A stretch of DNA of 64,000 bases from Nocardia elegans NBRC 108235. Its GTDB lineage: Bacteria; Actinomycetota; Actinomycetes; Mycobacteriales; Mycobacteriaceae. This document shows positions 9,093 through 16,522 of this stretch, one piece after another. Under the pieces are notes generated by a model, which saw only the letters and a list, made by a program, of their open reading frames with translations, had not been told where the DNA came from and ran no database searches. Numbering within the stretch: position 1 is the first letter of the stretch; the number at the start of each line of letters is the position of its first letter. Location of the stretch: NCBI RefSeq assembly GCF_001612845.1, contig NZ_BDBF01000012.1:1-64000 (forward strand), given 5' to 3'. The translations under genes and the position numbers were made by a program.

Positions 9093-9920
9093 CTATCCCG
9101 CGAGGTCGAATTTGCCGGAGACACCGTAGATGGCCAATGAGGCGAACAGGACCACCATCACGACCACGGCCAATGAGGTGCGCACGGCACGGCCGACGGC
9201 TTCGCCTACTCCGGCCGGTCCGCCCGCCGCTCGATATCCGTAATAGCAATGGATCAACATCACGACATTGGCCATGAGCAGCGCCTGCAGAAAGGACCAG
9301 AACAGGTCGCTCGGGCGCAGGAAGGTGAAAAAGTAGTGGTCGTAGATGCCCGAGGACTGCCCGTAGACGTCGACGGTGATCACCCGCGCGGCGAGGAACG
9401 ACATGATGACGGCCACGGAATAGATGGGAATGATCGCCACCACACCCGCGATGACCCTGGTCGATACCAGATACGACATGGATCGGATTCCGGCTACCTC
9501 GAGTGCGTCGATCTCCTCACTGATCCGCATGGCCCCCAGCTGCGCGGTCGAGCCCGCGCCGATCGTCGCCGACAACGCGATACCGGCCGTGATCGGAGCC
9601 ATGATCCGCACGTTGCAGAACGCGGCGAAAAATCCGGTGAGGGCGTCGACGCCGATATTTCCCAGCGAGTTGAAGCCCTGGATCGCCGCGAGGGTGCCAC
9701 CGGCGAAGGTCATGAAGCCGACGATCACCACGGTGCCGCCGATGACCGCGAGAGTTCCGGTGCCCATGCCGATTTCGGCGATGAGACGCAGTGTCTCCCG
9801 GTTGTAGGAGCGCAACGCGTGCGGCGAGTAGCGTGCGGTCTTCCAGTAGAACAGCGCTTGATCACCCAGCGACTCCAGCGTCCTGCGCGGCGCGGCGACC
9901 ACTGTCGATATTATGGCCAT
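9093..9920 (-). CDS. yrbEB: Mce permease subunit YrbEB (MlaE family)
   Basis: 275 residues from ATG 9920, two bases after the yrbEA stop. Multi-pass inner-membrane permease with the MlaE-family core: GAGSTAQLGAMRISEEIDAL followed by EVAGIRSMSYLVSTRVIAGV, that is the EEIDAL loop before P-region helices. With YrbEA it forms the transmembrane pair that in known systems works with an MceG/Mkl ATPase, not encoded in this window. A longer frame running back into yrbEA is an artefact. Confidence 0.93.
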   Translation of the reverse strand: MAIISTVVAAPRRTLESLGDQALFYWKTARYSPHALRSYNRETLRLIAEIGMGTGTLAVIGGTVVIVGFMTFAGGTLAAIQGFNSLGNIGVDALTGFFAAFCNVRIMAPITAGIALSATIGAGSTAQLGAMRISEEIDALEVAGIRSMSYLVSTRVIAGVVAIIPIYSVAVIMSFLAARVITVDVYGQSSGIYDHYFFTFLRPSDLFWSFLQALLMANVVMLIHCYYGYRAAGGPAGVGEAVGRAVRTSLAVVVMVVLFASLAIYGVSGKFDLAG

Positions 9921-9922
9921 GA

Positions 9923-10753
9923 CTATTTTCCCGTTCCGTATTTGACGCCGACGGCGGTGGCGATCACATTCACGGCGAACAGCGCCATGAACGCGTAGAC
10001 GACGGTTTCGTTCACCGCGTCCCCGACACTCTTCGCGCCACCCTTCACCGTGAGTCCGCGATAGCAGGCCACCAATCCGGCGATCAGGCCGAAGATGCAT
10101 CCCTTGCATTCGGAAATGACAACCTCGGGTGTTCCGGTGACAAAGGTCAGTGACGATACATAGGCACCCGGGGTGACATTCTGGAAGAAGACCGAGAATA
10201 TGAACCCGCCCACAATTCCGATGGTGATGACCAGGCCGTTCAGCAGCAACGCGATCACCGTGGAGGCCAGCACCCGGGGCACCACCAGCCGCTGAATCGG
10301 GTCGATGCCCAGCACGCGCATCGCGTCGATTTCCTCGCGGATGGTGCGTGCACCCAGGTCGGCGCAGATCGCAGTCGCGCCCGCACCGGCGACCACCAGG
10401 ACGGTGACCAGCGGTCCGATCTGGGTCACCGCGCCGAGCGCGGCGCCGGCGCCGGACAGATCCGCCGCACCGAATTCCACCAGAAGAACATTCAGGGTGA
10501 ATACGACCAGCACGGTGAACGGCACCGCGACCATCAGGGTCGGGACCATCGACACCCGGACGATGAACCAGGACTGGAGCACGAATTCCCGCCATTGGAA
10601 CGGTGGTTTCACCATGGCACGAAATGTCGCGGCGCACATTTCGAAGAATGCACCGACCCCCCGCAGAGCGGTATCGGCCGATTTCGACACCCTGGCCGTC
10701 CGGCGCACCACCGCTGCCGGTGTGCTCGAGCCGGTTTCCGGCGAACCGGTCAT
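9923..10753 (-). CDS. yrbEA: Mce permease subunit YrbEA (MlaE family)
   Basis: 276-residue multi-pass permease. It carries the MlaE-family motif GARTIREEIDAMRVLGIDP (about residues 134-152) and several hydrophobic spans. It is the first gene of the Mce operon on the minus strand and so lies next to the promoter region shared with the divergent peptidoglycan hydrolase at 11171. No regulator gene of the Mce1R or KstR type is adjacent. Confidence 0.93.
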   Translation of the reverse strand: MTGSPETGSSTPAAVVRRTARVSKSADTALRGVGAFFEMCAATFRAMVKPPFQWREFVLQSWFIVRVSMVPTLMVAVPFTVLVVFTLNVLLVEFGAADLSGAGAALGAVTQIGPLVTVLVVAGAGATAICADLGARTIREEIDAMRVLGIDPIQRLVVPRVLASTVIALLLNGLVITIGIVGGFIFSVFFQNVTPGAYVSSLTFVTGTPEVVISECKGCIFGLIAGLVACYRGLTVKGGAKSVGDAVNETVVYAFMALFAVNVIATAVGVKYGTGK

Positions 10754-11170
10754 CGGCTTTCCTCCTCATCATTTGTGGACTGGACCGCCCCGAAATCGGT
10801 GGCCCGCTGTCGAAATGGGATGCTCATCGAGAACGTCCCCAACGTATGACGGGAATCACCTCACCCGCGATATCCCCCGGGGGGAAGCCCACCACCCGAT
10901 CGGGAGAGACGGCCGTGGCCTGCGAGTCCGCACACAGGTCTGCGACGTCGGATTTTCCGGCGATTATCACGCCGATTCGCACCACGCATATCCACCGATC
11001 GGCCGGAGCGCCCGCTGTGCGCGTCGCGGTACCCCCCTATCGGAGGGGACATCGCCTATCAGAGGAGGATTCGGCGAAACCGCCCACTCATCAGGATGGT
11101 TCCGGGGGTATCGAAACAGCAGCAATATCTGCCGAGCTCCCAGAAAACCGATCCAGAAGGGTGAGCCGCG
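10754..11170. other. Intergenic region between yrbEA and the NlpC/P60 gene
   Basis: 417 bases between divergent genes, so it should hold both promoters. I see a C/G-rich short hairpin (CCCCT-ATCGG-AGGGG near 11036-11050) and an AGAAGG ribosome-binding site just before 11171. I see no convincing gene in it and no clear operator palindrome. Confidence 0.6.
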
Positions 11171-12523
11171 ATGTCGGATCCGATTTCCGTGATCGCCACC
11201 ATCGTCATGTCCGCGACAGGTGCGATCGACAATGCCAATCTGCCCAGTGCCGCACAGGCATCCGCGCACGCGGTGGTCGAATCCGGCGGCGACGCGGCCA
11301 CGTCGTTCAGCGTTCAGCTCGACCGCGCGGTCGCGCAGCTGCCGGAACCGGCACAGCAGACCGCGCGTAACGCTGTCGACGCCGCCGCCGATCAGCTCGC
11401 GGCGATTGTGCCGCCGCCGAATGCTCCTGCAGGACAACCCGATACGGATCAGGCACCGGAGCCGAGCGAGACCGCTCCCGGCGCGGGCGACGACGCCGCC
11501 GGACCGCAGCCCACCGACACCACTGGACCACAGCACACCGCCACCGCCGGCGCGGGGCCGAGCAGCGCCGAGTACGCGGTCGCGCCCTCCCGGCCGGTTT
11601 CGATCCCGGTGCCCGATGCCTCGGCGGTGCCGCCGGTCACCACCGGCCGGATCGCGGCGTTCGTGCCGTGGTTCCAGAAGGCCGGCTCCCTGTGCCCGGG
11701 TATCAAAGCACCCACCTTGGCGGCCCTGTACGCGGCCGAGAACGGCTTCCGCTACGGACCCGACGCACCCGTATCGCCGACCGGCGCACTCGGCCCCGGA
11801 CAGTTCATGCCCGGCACCTGGGCGGTGTACGGCAAGGACGTGCACGGCACGGGCACTCCCGATGTCTTCGATATCGGTGATTCGGTCATGGCGTCGGGAC
11901 ATCTGCTGTGCGACAGCTATCGACAAATCGAATCGTGGAAGGCCGACGGGCGAGTCGCCGGGGATACGCTCGATCTGACCCTCGCCGCCTACAACGCCGG
12001 TGCGGGCGCGGTACTGCGCTCCGGCGGAATGCCTTCCGGCAGTCCGGATTACGAGCAGCAAACCAAACCCTACGTTGCTCGCATCCGCGCCACGGAGAAG
12101 GAATACGGCTGGCTCGAGCGGGTACCCGATCTCCTACGCCCGGCCAGCGACGTCGGCTCCAGGATTGTCGAGCAGGCGATGAAATACCTCGGCATTCCCT
12201 ATGTCTGGGGTGGCGGCGGTAGTAACGGGCCGTCCATGGGCGGCTTCGACTGCTCCGGGCTCACCTCGTTCGCCGTCCACACGGCCACCGGCGGGACGGT
12301 CACCCTGCCGCGCACCTCAGAGGGCCAATGGCGCACGGGCACCGAGGTTTCCCTGCGCGACGCGGCACCGGGTGATCTCCTGTTCGGCAACTGGGGCCCC
12401 GACGGCCCAGGCCACGTCGCGATCTATCTGGGCAACAATCAGATGATCCACGCGCCACAGCCCGGCGAGACCGTCCGGATCAGCCGCGTGATGTCCGGTA
12501 TGCACGCTCGCCGGATCAACTGA
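11171..12523 (+). CDS. Cell-wall hydrolase with SLT-like and NlpC/P60 domains
   Basis: 450 residues. After a Pro/Ala/Thr-rich stretch (to about residue 155) comes a lysozyme/lytic-transglycosylase-like region (LAALYAAENGFRYG, GALGPGQFMPGTWAVYGKD, LAAYNAGAGAV). A C-terminal NlpC/P60 peptidase follows, with catalytic Cys in GGFDCSGLTSF, His in GHVAIYLG and a further His in MIHAPQPG. Such proteins cut glycan strands and stem peptides of peptidoglycan. An AGAAGG site precedes the ATG. The start lacks a standard Sec signal peptide; only a weak hydrophobic stretch at residues 5-18 is present. Export route is therefore unclear. Confidence 0.88.
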   Translation: MSDPISVIATIVMSATGAIDNANLPSAAQASAHAVVESGGDAATSFSVQLDRAVAQLPEPAQQTARNAVDAAADQLAAIVPPPNAPAGQPDTDQAPEPSETAPGAGDDAAGPQPTDTTGPQHTATAGAGPSSAEYAVAPSRPVSIPVPDASAVPPVTTGRIAAFVPWFQKAGSLCPGIKAPTLAALYAAENGFRYGPDAPVSPTGALGPGQFMPGTWAVYGKDVHGTGTPDVFDIGDSVMASGHLLCDSYRQIESWKADGRVAGDTLDLTLAAYNAGAGAVLRSGGMPSGSPDYEQQTKPYVARIRATEKEYGWLERVPDLLRPASDVGSRIVEQAMKYLGIPYVWGGGGSNGPSMGGFDCSGLTSFAVHTATGGTVTLPRTSEGQWRTGTEVSLRDAAPGDLLFGNWGPDGPGHVAIYLGNNQMIHAPQPGETVRISRVMSGMHARRIN

Positions 12524-12537
12524 GCGGGAAGTGCGGC

Positions 12538-12565
12538 GGCGCCCCCGGGAATTCCCGGGGGCGCC
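12538..12565. terminator. Bidirectional terminator hairpin
   Basis: A perfect 28-base palindrome (GGCGCCCCCGGGAA and its complement) sits between the converging ends of the NlpC/P60 gene (plus) and the LuxR gene (minus). It has no T-tract on either side, as is usual in high-GC actinomycetes. Confidence 0.75.
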
Positions 12566-12608
12566 GAGTTCGTCAGGGCGAGATCAGCCGGACGGTCGCA
12601 CGCGAGGA

Positions 12609-13802
12609 CTACTCGGACCGGAGCGACCAGGCGATGGCCTGCGCCCGGTTGGCCGCACCGAATTTCCGCAGAATATGTTTGACGTGTGATTTCACGGTGC
12701 CTTCGGTAATGATCAGGCGCTCGGCGATGGCGCGGTTCGTCGCGCCCGCCAGCATCAGGCGGAATACATCGGCCTCCCGCTCGGTGAGATCGGCCATGTT
12801 CCCGTAGGCGCGCCCGGAGACGATCGAGGGGGATTCGGGATCCTCGGTGTTACCCGAACCGGCCATCGAGATGTCGGCCTCACACAGATCATCCATGCGA
12901 TTCACCGCGGAAACGATCAAATCCCGTACCTGATCGCGCTGTTCGCGCAGCTGTTCCAGTAACGCGGTGCGTTCGTAGATATGACTGAATCCATCGGTGA
13001 AGGCCCACAACACATCCCGGTCACCTTCGTCGGCGCGGCGAGTCAGCGGGTGGTGGTCGGCATGAACGAATCCGACCACATCGTCGCCGTGGACGATCGG
13101 GGCCACCACATACGATCGCGACCGCCCCGCATCGACGATGATCGGCCGGTAGACCGGAGCGTTCGCGGTGTCGTACACCAGCGACGGACGCCGTTTGGCG
13201 AGCAGCTGTGCCTCCGGCGCCCGGGAATCGAGCGGAATGCTCTGATTGATCCAGTCCACGAACCACGATTCCGATTCGCGTTCGCCGGCGAAATGCGCCA
13301 GCGACGGACGCCACGAACGTCCCTCCACTCGCGAGAGGACCACCCGCTGGAATCCGCAGCGCAGCACGATTTCCTCGCAGGCCACATCCAGTAGCGCCGT
13401 GGTGTCGCGAATGGAACGCAAGCGGCTCAATCCGGCGGCGCATTCCGCCAGCCGCTGACTGCGTTCGCCGGTGTCGTGAAGATAGAGGTCCAACGCGAGC
13501 TGCTGCAGCTCGAGTATCAAACCGCACATTCGCTCGGCGGACCCCGTATCGGCACTGCGGATGGTGCGCAAATGCGCGATACAGAAATGAATGAGGGTGG
13601 ATACCACCTCGGCCGAACGCCACGGGCCGTCCCATTCCACCCGCGGCAGCGCGGCGTCGGCGCCGACGGCATCGAAGACCGCATCGCGCAGCACCGCGAG
13701 CCGGGCGGCAATCTCTCCCTCTCGACGACGCCATCCCTGACGCACACGGCCGGTCGGGCCGACGCCGGTGTAATCACTCGCCATGGCCACTGCCATCGTC
13801 AC
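12609..13802 (-). CDS. GAF-domain LuxR-type transcriptional regulator (second of a tandem pair)
   Basis: 397 residues. N-terminal helical region, a GAF-like sensory domain at about residues 145-265 (contains YVVAPIVHGDDVVGFVHADH), and a C-terminal LuxR helix-turn-helix (LTEREADVFRLMLAGATNRA then IAERLIITEGTVKSHVKHIL). It starts at a GTG overlapping the stop of the gene before it by 4 bases, so the two regulators are co-translated. There is no phosphorylation receiver domain, so control is more likely by a ligand or redox change in the GAF domain. Target genes are unknown; the neighbouring Mce operon and the catabolic operon are candidates. Confidence 0.88.
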   Translation of the reverse strand: MTMAVAMASDYTGVGPTGRVRQGWRRREGEIAARLAVLRDAVFDAVGADAALPRVEWDGPWRSAEVVSTLIHFCIAHLRTIRSADTGSAERMCGLILELQQLALDLYLHDTGERSQRLAECAAGLSRLRSIRDTTALLDVACEEIVLRCGFQRVVLSRVEGRSWRPSLAHFAGERESESWFVDWINQSIPLDSRAPEAQLLAKRRPSLVYDTANAPVYRPIIVDAGRSRSYVVAPIVHGDDVVGFVHADHHPLTRRADEGDRDVLWAFTDGFSHIYERTALLEQLREQRDQVRDLIVSAVNRMDDLCEADISMAGSGNTEDPESPSIVSGRAYGNMADLTEREADVFRLMLAGATNRAIAERLIITEGTVKSHVKHILRKFGAANRAQAIAWSLRSE

Positions 13803-14974
13803 ACCCGCCGTTCATTGTTCGTGGCGCGAATGTATTGCGCGATGGCACTGGCACGATTCGGTGCGCCGATCTTGTGCAGTATGTGCTTGACATGGGATTT
13901 CACCGTGCTCTCGGCGACCGTGAGCCGGTCGGCCACCTGCGCATTGGTGAGGCCACCGGCCAGCAATCTCAATACCTCCCGTTCGCGAGCGGTCAGCCTC
14001 GCCAGACCACCGAGCTCGACCCGTCCGGAGTCCGCCCGCGCGGCAAGCGCTTCCGGTTCGACGGCCATCGCTGTGCGCACCGCCGGGTCTGGAAGCCGCA
14101 CCGACAACTTCTCGGGGGGCTCGAGTATCTGCTCGGCCGAGCGGAACACTTCGGACAATCGTTCACGCTGACGGGCCAGGCGTAACTCGAGCACGGTGCG
14201 CTCGTAGATCACGCCGATCCCCTCCGCGAAGGTACGCAGACTGTCACGGTCGGCGACGGTGAGCGGGCGTCCCGACAAATAGGTGTCGGCATGGAGCAAC
14301 CCGAATACCGAACCGCCCGCGATCAAGGGGGCGACCACGTATTCGCGAGTATGCGAGGCGTCCATCAGCGGACGGAAGGTCCGAGGCTCGTTCTGCGCGT
14401 CGGTGACCAGAGCCGGCAGCCGTCGCCGCACGATCTCCGCCTCGACCATCGGTGAGGCCAGCGGGATCTCGAGTTCGGCGATGTAATCGGTCAGTTCGCG
14501 GTTGAAGCCACTGTCGTTGCCATCCGACAGAAACAGCAGCGATGGCGCCCAGACCGAACCGCGCACCAGCGAGACCATGGCCCGGTCGAAGCCCGCCGCC
14601 GCACACAGTTCGGCCGCGGCGGCTTCGAAGACCTCGTCGGCGGTGGTCTTCCTGCGCAATCGTGCCAGCGCCTCGAAGATTCGCCCCGGAGCGAAGCTGG
14701 GCTGCGTCAGGGTTTGTTTCCTCAGTGTCGACTGCACCGCGCTCACATCGGTCAGTAGCTCGGCCAGATCGGTCACCTCGACCGAACCGCCCTGGACGGA
14801 GGCCAGCCGACGGTTCGTGCGTTCCAGAGTCACGCCCAGCAGTTGCAGGTAGGGCCGGTTGGCACCGCCCCCGGCGGCATGTTCGGCCAGTCGACCGACC
14901 CGGGTGTTCAGATCCGAAATCCGGGACACAAGCCCGGCGAAAGTGTGCTGCGGTACTGCTGCCGGTGCCCTCAT
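13799..14974 (-). CDS. GAF-domain LuxR-type transcriptional regulator (first of a tandem pair)
   Basis: About 391 residues from the ATG near 14974 (MRAPAAVPQHTF), preceded by GAGGGA; an in-frame ATG at 15139 exists, but its extra 55 residues look non-coding and would cover the promoter. Same architecture as the next gene: helical N-terminus, GAF-like domain (YVVAPLIAGGSVFGLLHADT), LuxR helix-turn-helix (LTAREREVLRLLAGGLTNAQ, VAESTVKSHVKHILHKIGAP). It is divergent from the flavoprotein gene at 15262, so it may control it. The exact start is uncertain by a base or so in my count. Confidence 0.85.
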   Translation of the reverse strand: MRAPAAVPQHTFAGLVSRISDLNTRVGRLAEHAAGGGANRPYLQLLGVTLERTNRRLASVQGGSVEVTDLAELLTDVSAVQSTLRKQTLTQPSFAPGRIFEALARLRRKTTADEVFEAAAAELCAAAGFDRAMVSLVRGSVWAPSLLFLSDGNDSGFNRELTDYIAELEIPLASPMVEAEIVRRRLPALVTDAQNEPRTFRPLMDASHTREYVVAPLIAGGSVFGLLHADTYLSGRPLTVADRDSLRTFAEGIGVIYERTVLELRLARQRERLSEVFRSAEQILEPPEKLSVRLPDPAVRTAMAVEPEALAARADSGRVELGGLARLTAREREVLRLLAGGLTNAQVADRLTVAESTVKSHVKHILHKIGAPNRASAIAQYIRATNNERRV

Positions 14975-15234
14975 CGTCCCTCGAGCTTCTACTGACGCAG
15001 GCCGGAATCCACGCAGCCCACGTTCCGGGTGCCTCGTCGCGCCCTTGGCCCAACTCCCGGGGTTCCACACCTCGCGCCACGTTAACAATGTGTTGCGCGA
15101 TTTACTTACGGCTACATAGTCCGTGATGCAGGTCACCATGTCAAGCGACCGCTATCGCAGGACCTGGTGCGAAATGCCGCGTCGTCAGACGTTTGAAGCG
15201 TCGATCAGCGACGAGCGGGACTCAGTCTCGCAAG

Positions 15235-15257
15235 CTAAGTGATTCGTGATTTACTAG
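15235..15257. promoter_or_regulatory. Palindromic operator candidate at the flavoprotein start
   Basis: Imperfect 23-base palindrome (CTAAGTGA-N7-TTTACTAG) ending 4 bases before the ATG at 15262. It resembles, loosely, the two 22-base sites at 16329 and 16438. No ribosome-binding site is visible between it and the ATG, so the transcript may be leaderless or nearly so. Confidence 0.45.
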
Positions 15258-15261
15258 CACC

Positions 15262-16284
15262 ATGGCATTGCCCGAATCCCTGACGAATCGGCTGACGATT
15301 CCCGCTATCGCCGCGCCCATGACGAGCGTGTCCGGCCCGGATCTGGTCATCGCCGCCTGCCGTAATGGCGTGGTCGGCTCCTTCCCGACGCACAACGCCG
15401 CCACCACCGAGGAGCTCGATGGCTGGCTCGACCGGATCTCCGCCGCGGTCGGCGGGCACAGCGGGCCGACCGCCCCCGTGGCACCGAACCTCGTGGTACA
15501 TCGGACGAACGCGCGCCTGCGGGCCGACCTGGACTGCCTGGTCCGCCACGGTGTCGAACTCGTGATCACCAGCGTGGGATCACCGAAGCCGGTCATCGCC
15601 CCGCTCCACGACATCGGCTGCCAGGTGTTCGCGGATGTCTCGAGCATGGCGCACGTGGAGCGCGCGCTCGAGGCCGGCGCCGATGGTCTCGTGCTGCTGA
15701 CCGCGGGCGCCGGAGGTCAGACCGGCTGGGCCAATCCGTTCGCGTTCACGCGCGCCGTCCGCGCACACTTCGACGGGCCGATCGTGCTCGCCGGTGGTAT
15801 CACCGACGGAACATCCATCCTCGCCGCACAGGCGCTGGGCGTCGATCTGGCCTATCTGGGGACGCGGTTCATCGCGACGACCGAAAGCCTCGCCGAGGAC
15901 GACTACCGCGCCGCACTGATCGAGTCGACACTCGACGATGTCACGCTGTCCACCCGGGTCGGCGGCATACCGGCCAGCCTGCTCGCGAGCTGGCTCGCCC
16001 GCGAGGACACGTCCGATCCGGGAACGCGGGACTCGAACGGCTTCGAACAGGACCGGCTGTTGCGCAACCGCACCGCCTGGAGTGCGGGGCACAGCGTGGC
16101 CGGAGTCGATGCCGTCACCTCGGTGGCCGAGCTGATCCGGACGATCGCCGAGCAATACGACCACGCACGGACGACGCTGTTGTCGACGCTCACCGGCCCG
16201 GGTTCGCCCGGCCGCGGCCCCGTGAGAGACCACACCGCCGACGGTCCCGCCGAATCGGTCGTCACCGGTTCACCCAGCCGATGA
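15262..16284 (+). CDS. Nitronate monooxygenase-like flavoprotein
   Basis: 340 residues forming an FMN-binding TIM barrel of the nitronate monooxygenase (2-nitropropane dioxygenase) family. Visible landmarks are the start strand TIPAIAAPM, the loop TAGAGGQTGWANP (about 147-159) and the phosphate-binding GGITDG (about 178-183), followed by YLGTRFIATTES. The family oxidises nitronates with O2; relatives include enoyl-ACP reductase FabK, so a reductase role on an unsaturated acyl substrate is an alternative. A related palindrome overlaps its start, and the next gene begins 238 bases downstream with its own operators, so it is probably a separate but co-regulated unit. Confidence 0.8.
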   Translation: MALPESLTNRLTIPAIAAPMTSVSGPDLVIAACRNGVVGSFPTHNAATTEELDGWLDRISAAVGGHSGPTAPVAPNLVVHRTNARLRADLDCLVRHGVELVITSVGSPKPVIAPLHDIGCQVFADVSSMAHVERALEAGADGLVLLTAGAGGQTGWANPFAFTRAVRAHFDGPIVLAGGITDGTSILAAQALGVDLAYLGTRFIATTESLAEDDYRAALIESTLDDVTLSTRVGGIPASLLASWLAREDTSDPGTRDSNGFEQDRLLRNRTAWSAGHSVAGVDAVTSVAELIRTIAEQYDHARTTLLSTLTGPGSPGRGPVRDHTADGPAESVVTGSPSR

Positions 16285-16328
16285 CCGAGGCTCCGGCAGC
16301 ATCGCCGGGATGCCCATCCGATCACTAG

Positions 16329-16350
16329 TTAGATACTTACCAATCACTAA
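16329..16350. promoter_or_regulatory. Operator candidate 1 upstream of the acyl-CoA carboxylase operon
   Basis: 22 bases of the form TTAGAT-N9-TCACTAA, an imperfect match to the site at 16438 with the same length and outer arms (TTAG...CTAA). It lies about 170 bases before the operon start. Confidence 0.5.
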
Positions 16351-16437
16351 ACATCGACATCCCCGAATGGAAGACCGAGAAAAATTCGCAGGCAAACCGG
16401 GATCATTGTCAGATCTTCCCTGATTGCTAGTCTTGAG

Positions 16438-16459
16438 TTAGTGTATTGCTATTCACTAA
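16438..16459. promoter_or_regulatory. Operator candidate 2 upstream of the acyl-CoA carboxylase operon
   Basis: 22-base palindrome TTAGTG-N10-CACTAA with perfect 6-base arms, 63 bases before the ATG at 16523. Length and symmetry suit a TetR-family dimer. No TetR gene is adjacent to the operon; the nearest regulators are the GAF-LuxR pair. Confidence 0.65.
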
Positions 16460-16522
16460 GTCGCCTGCGCTGAGTACACCGCCCCGACTGTGACAGCGAC
16501 ATTCGAATCGAAAGGCGTACGG

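Noticed and set aside
10754-11170. C/G-rich hairpin CCCCT-ATCGG-AGGGG as an Mce operator
   Set aside because: Only 5-base arms in GC-rich DNA, which is expected by chance.
15262-16284. Reading the flavoprotein as an enoyl reductase (FabK-like)
   Set aside because: The fold is shared, but the gene has no fatty-acid synthesis neighbours; nitronate monooxygenase-like is the safer name. The alternative is mentioned in the entry.
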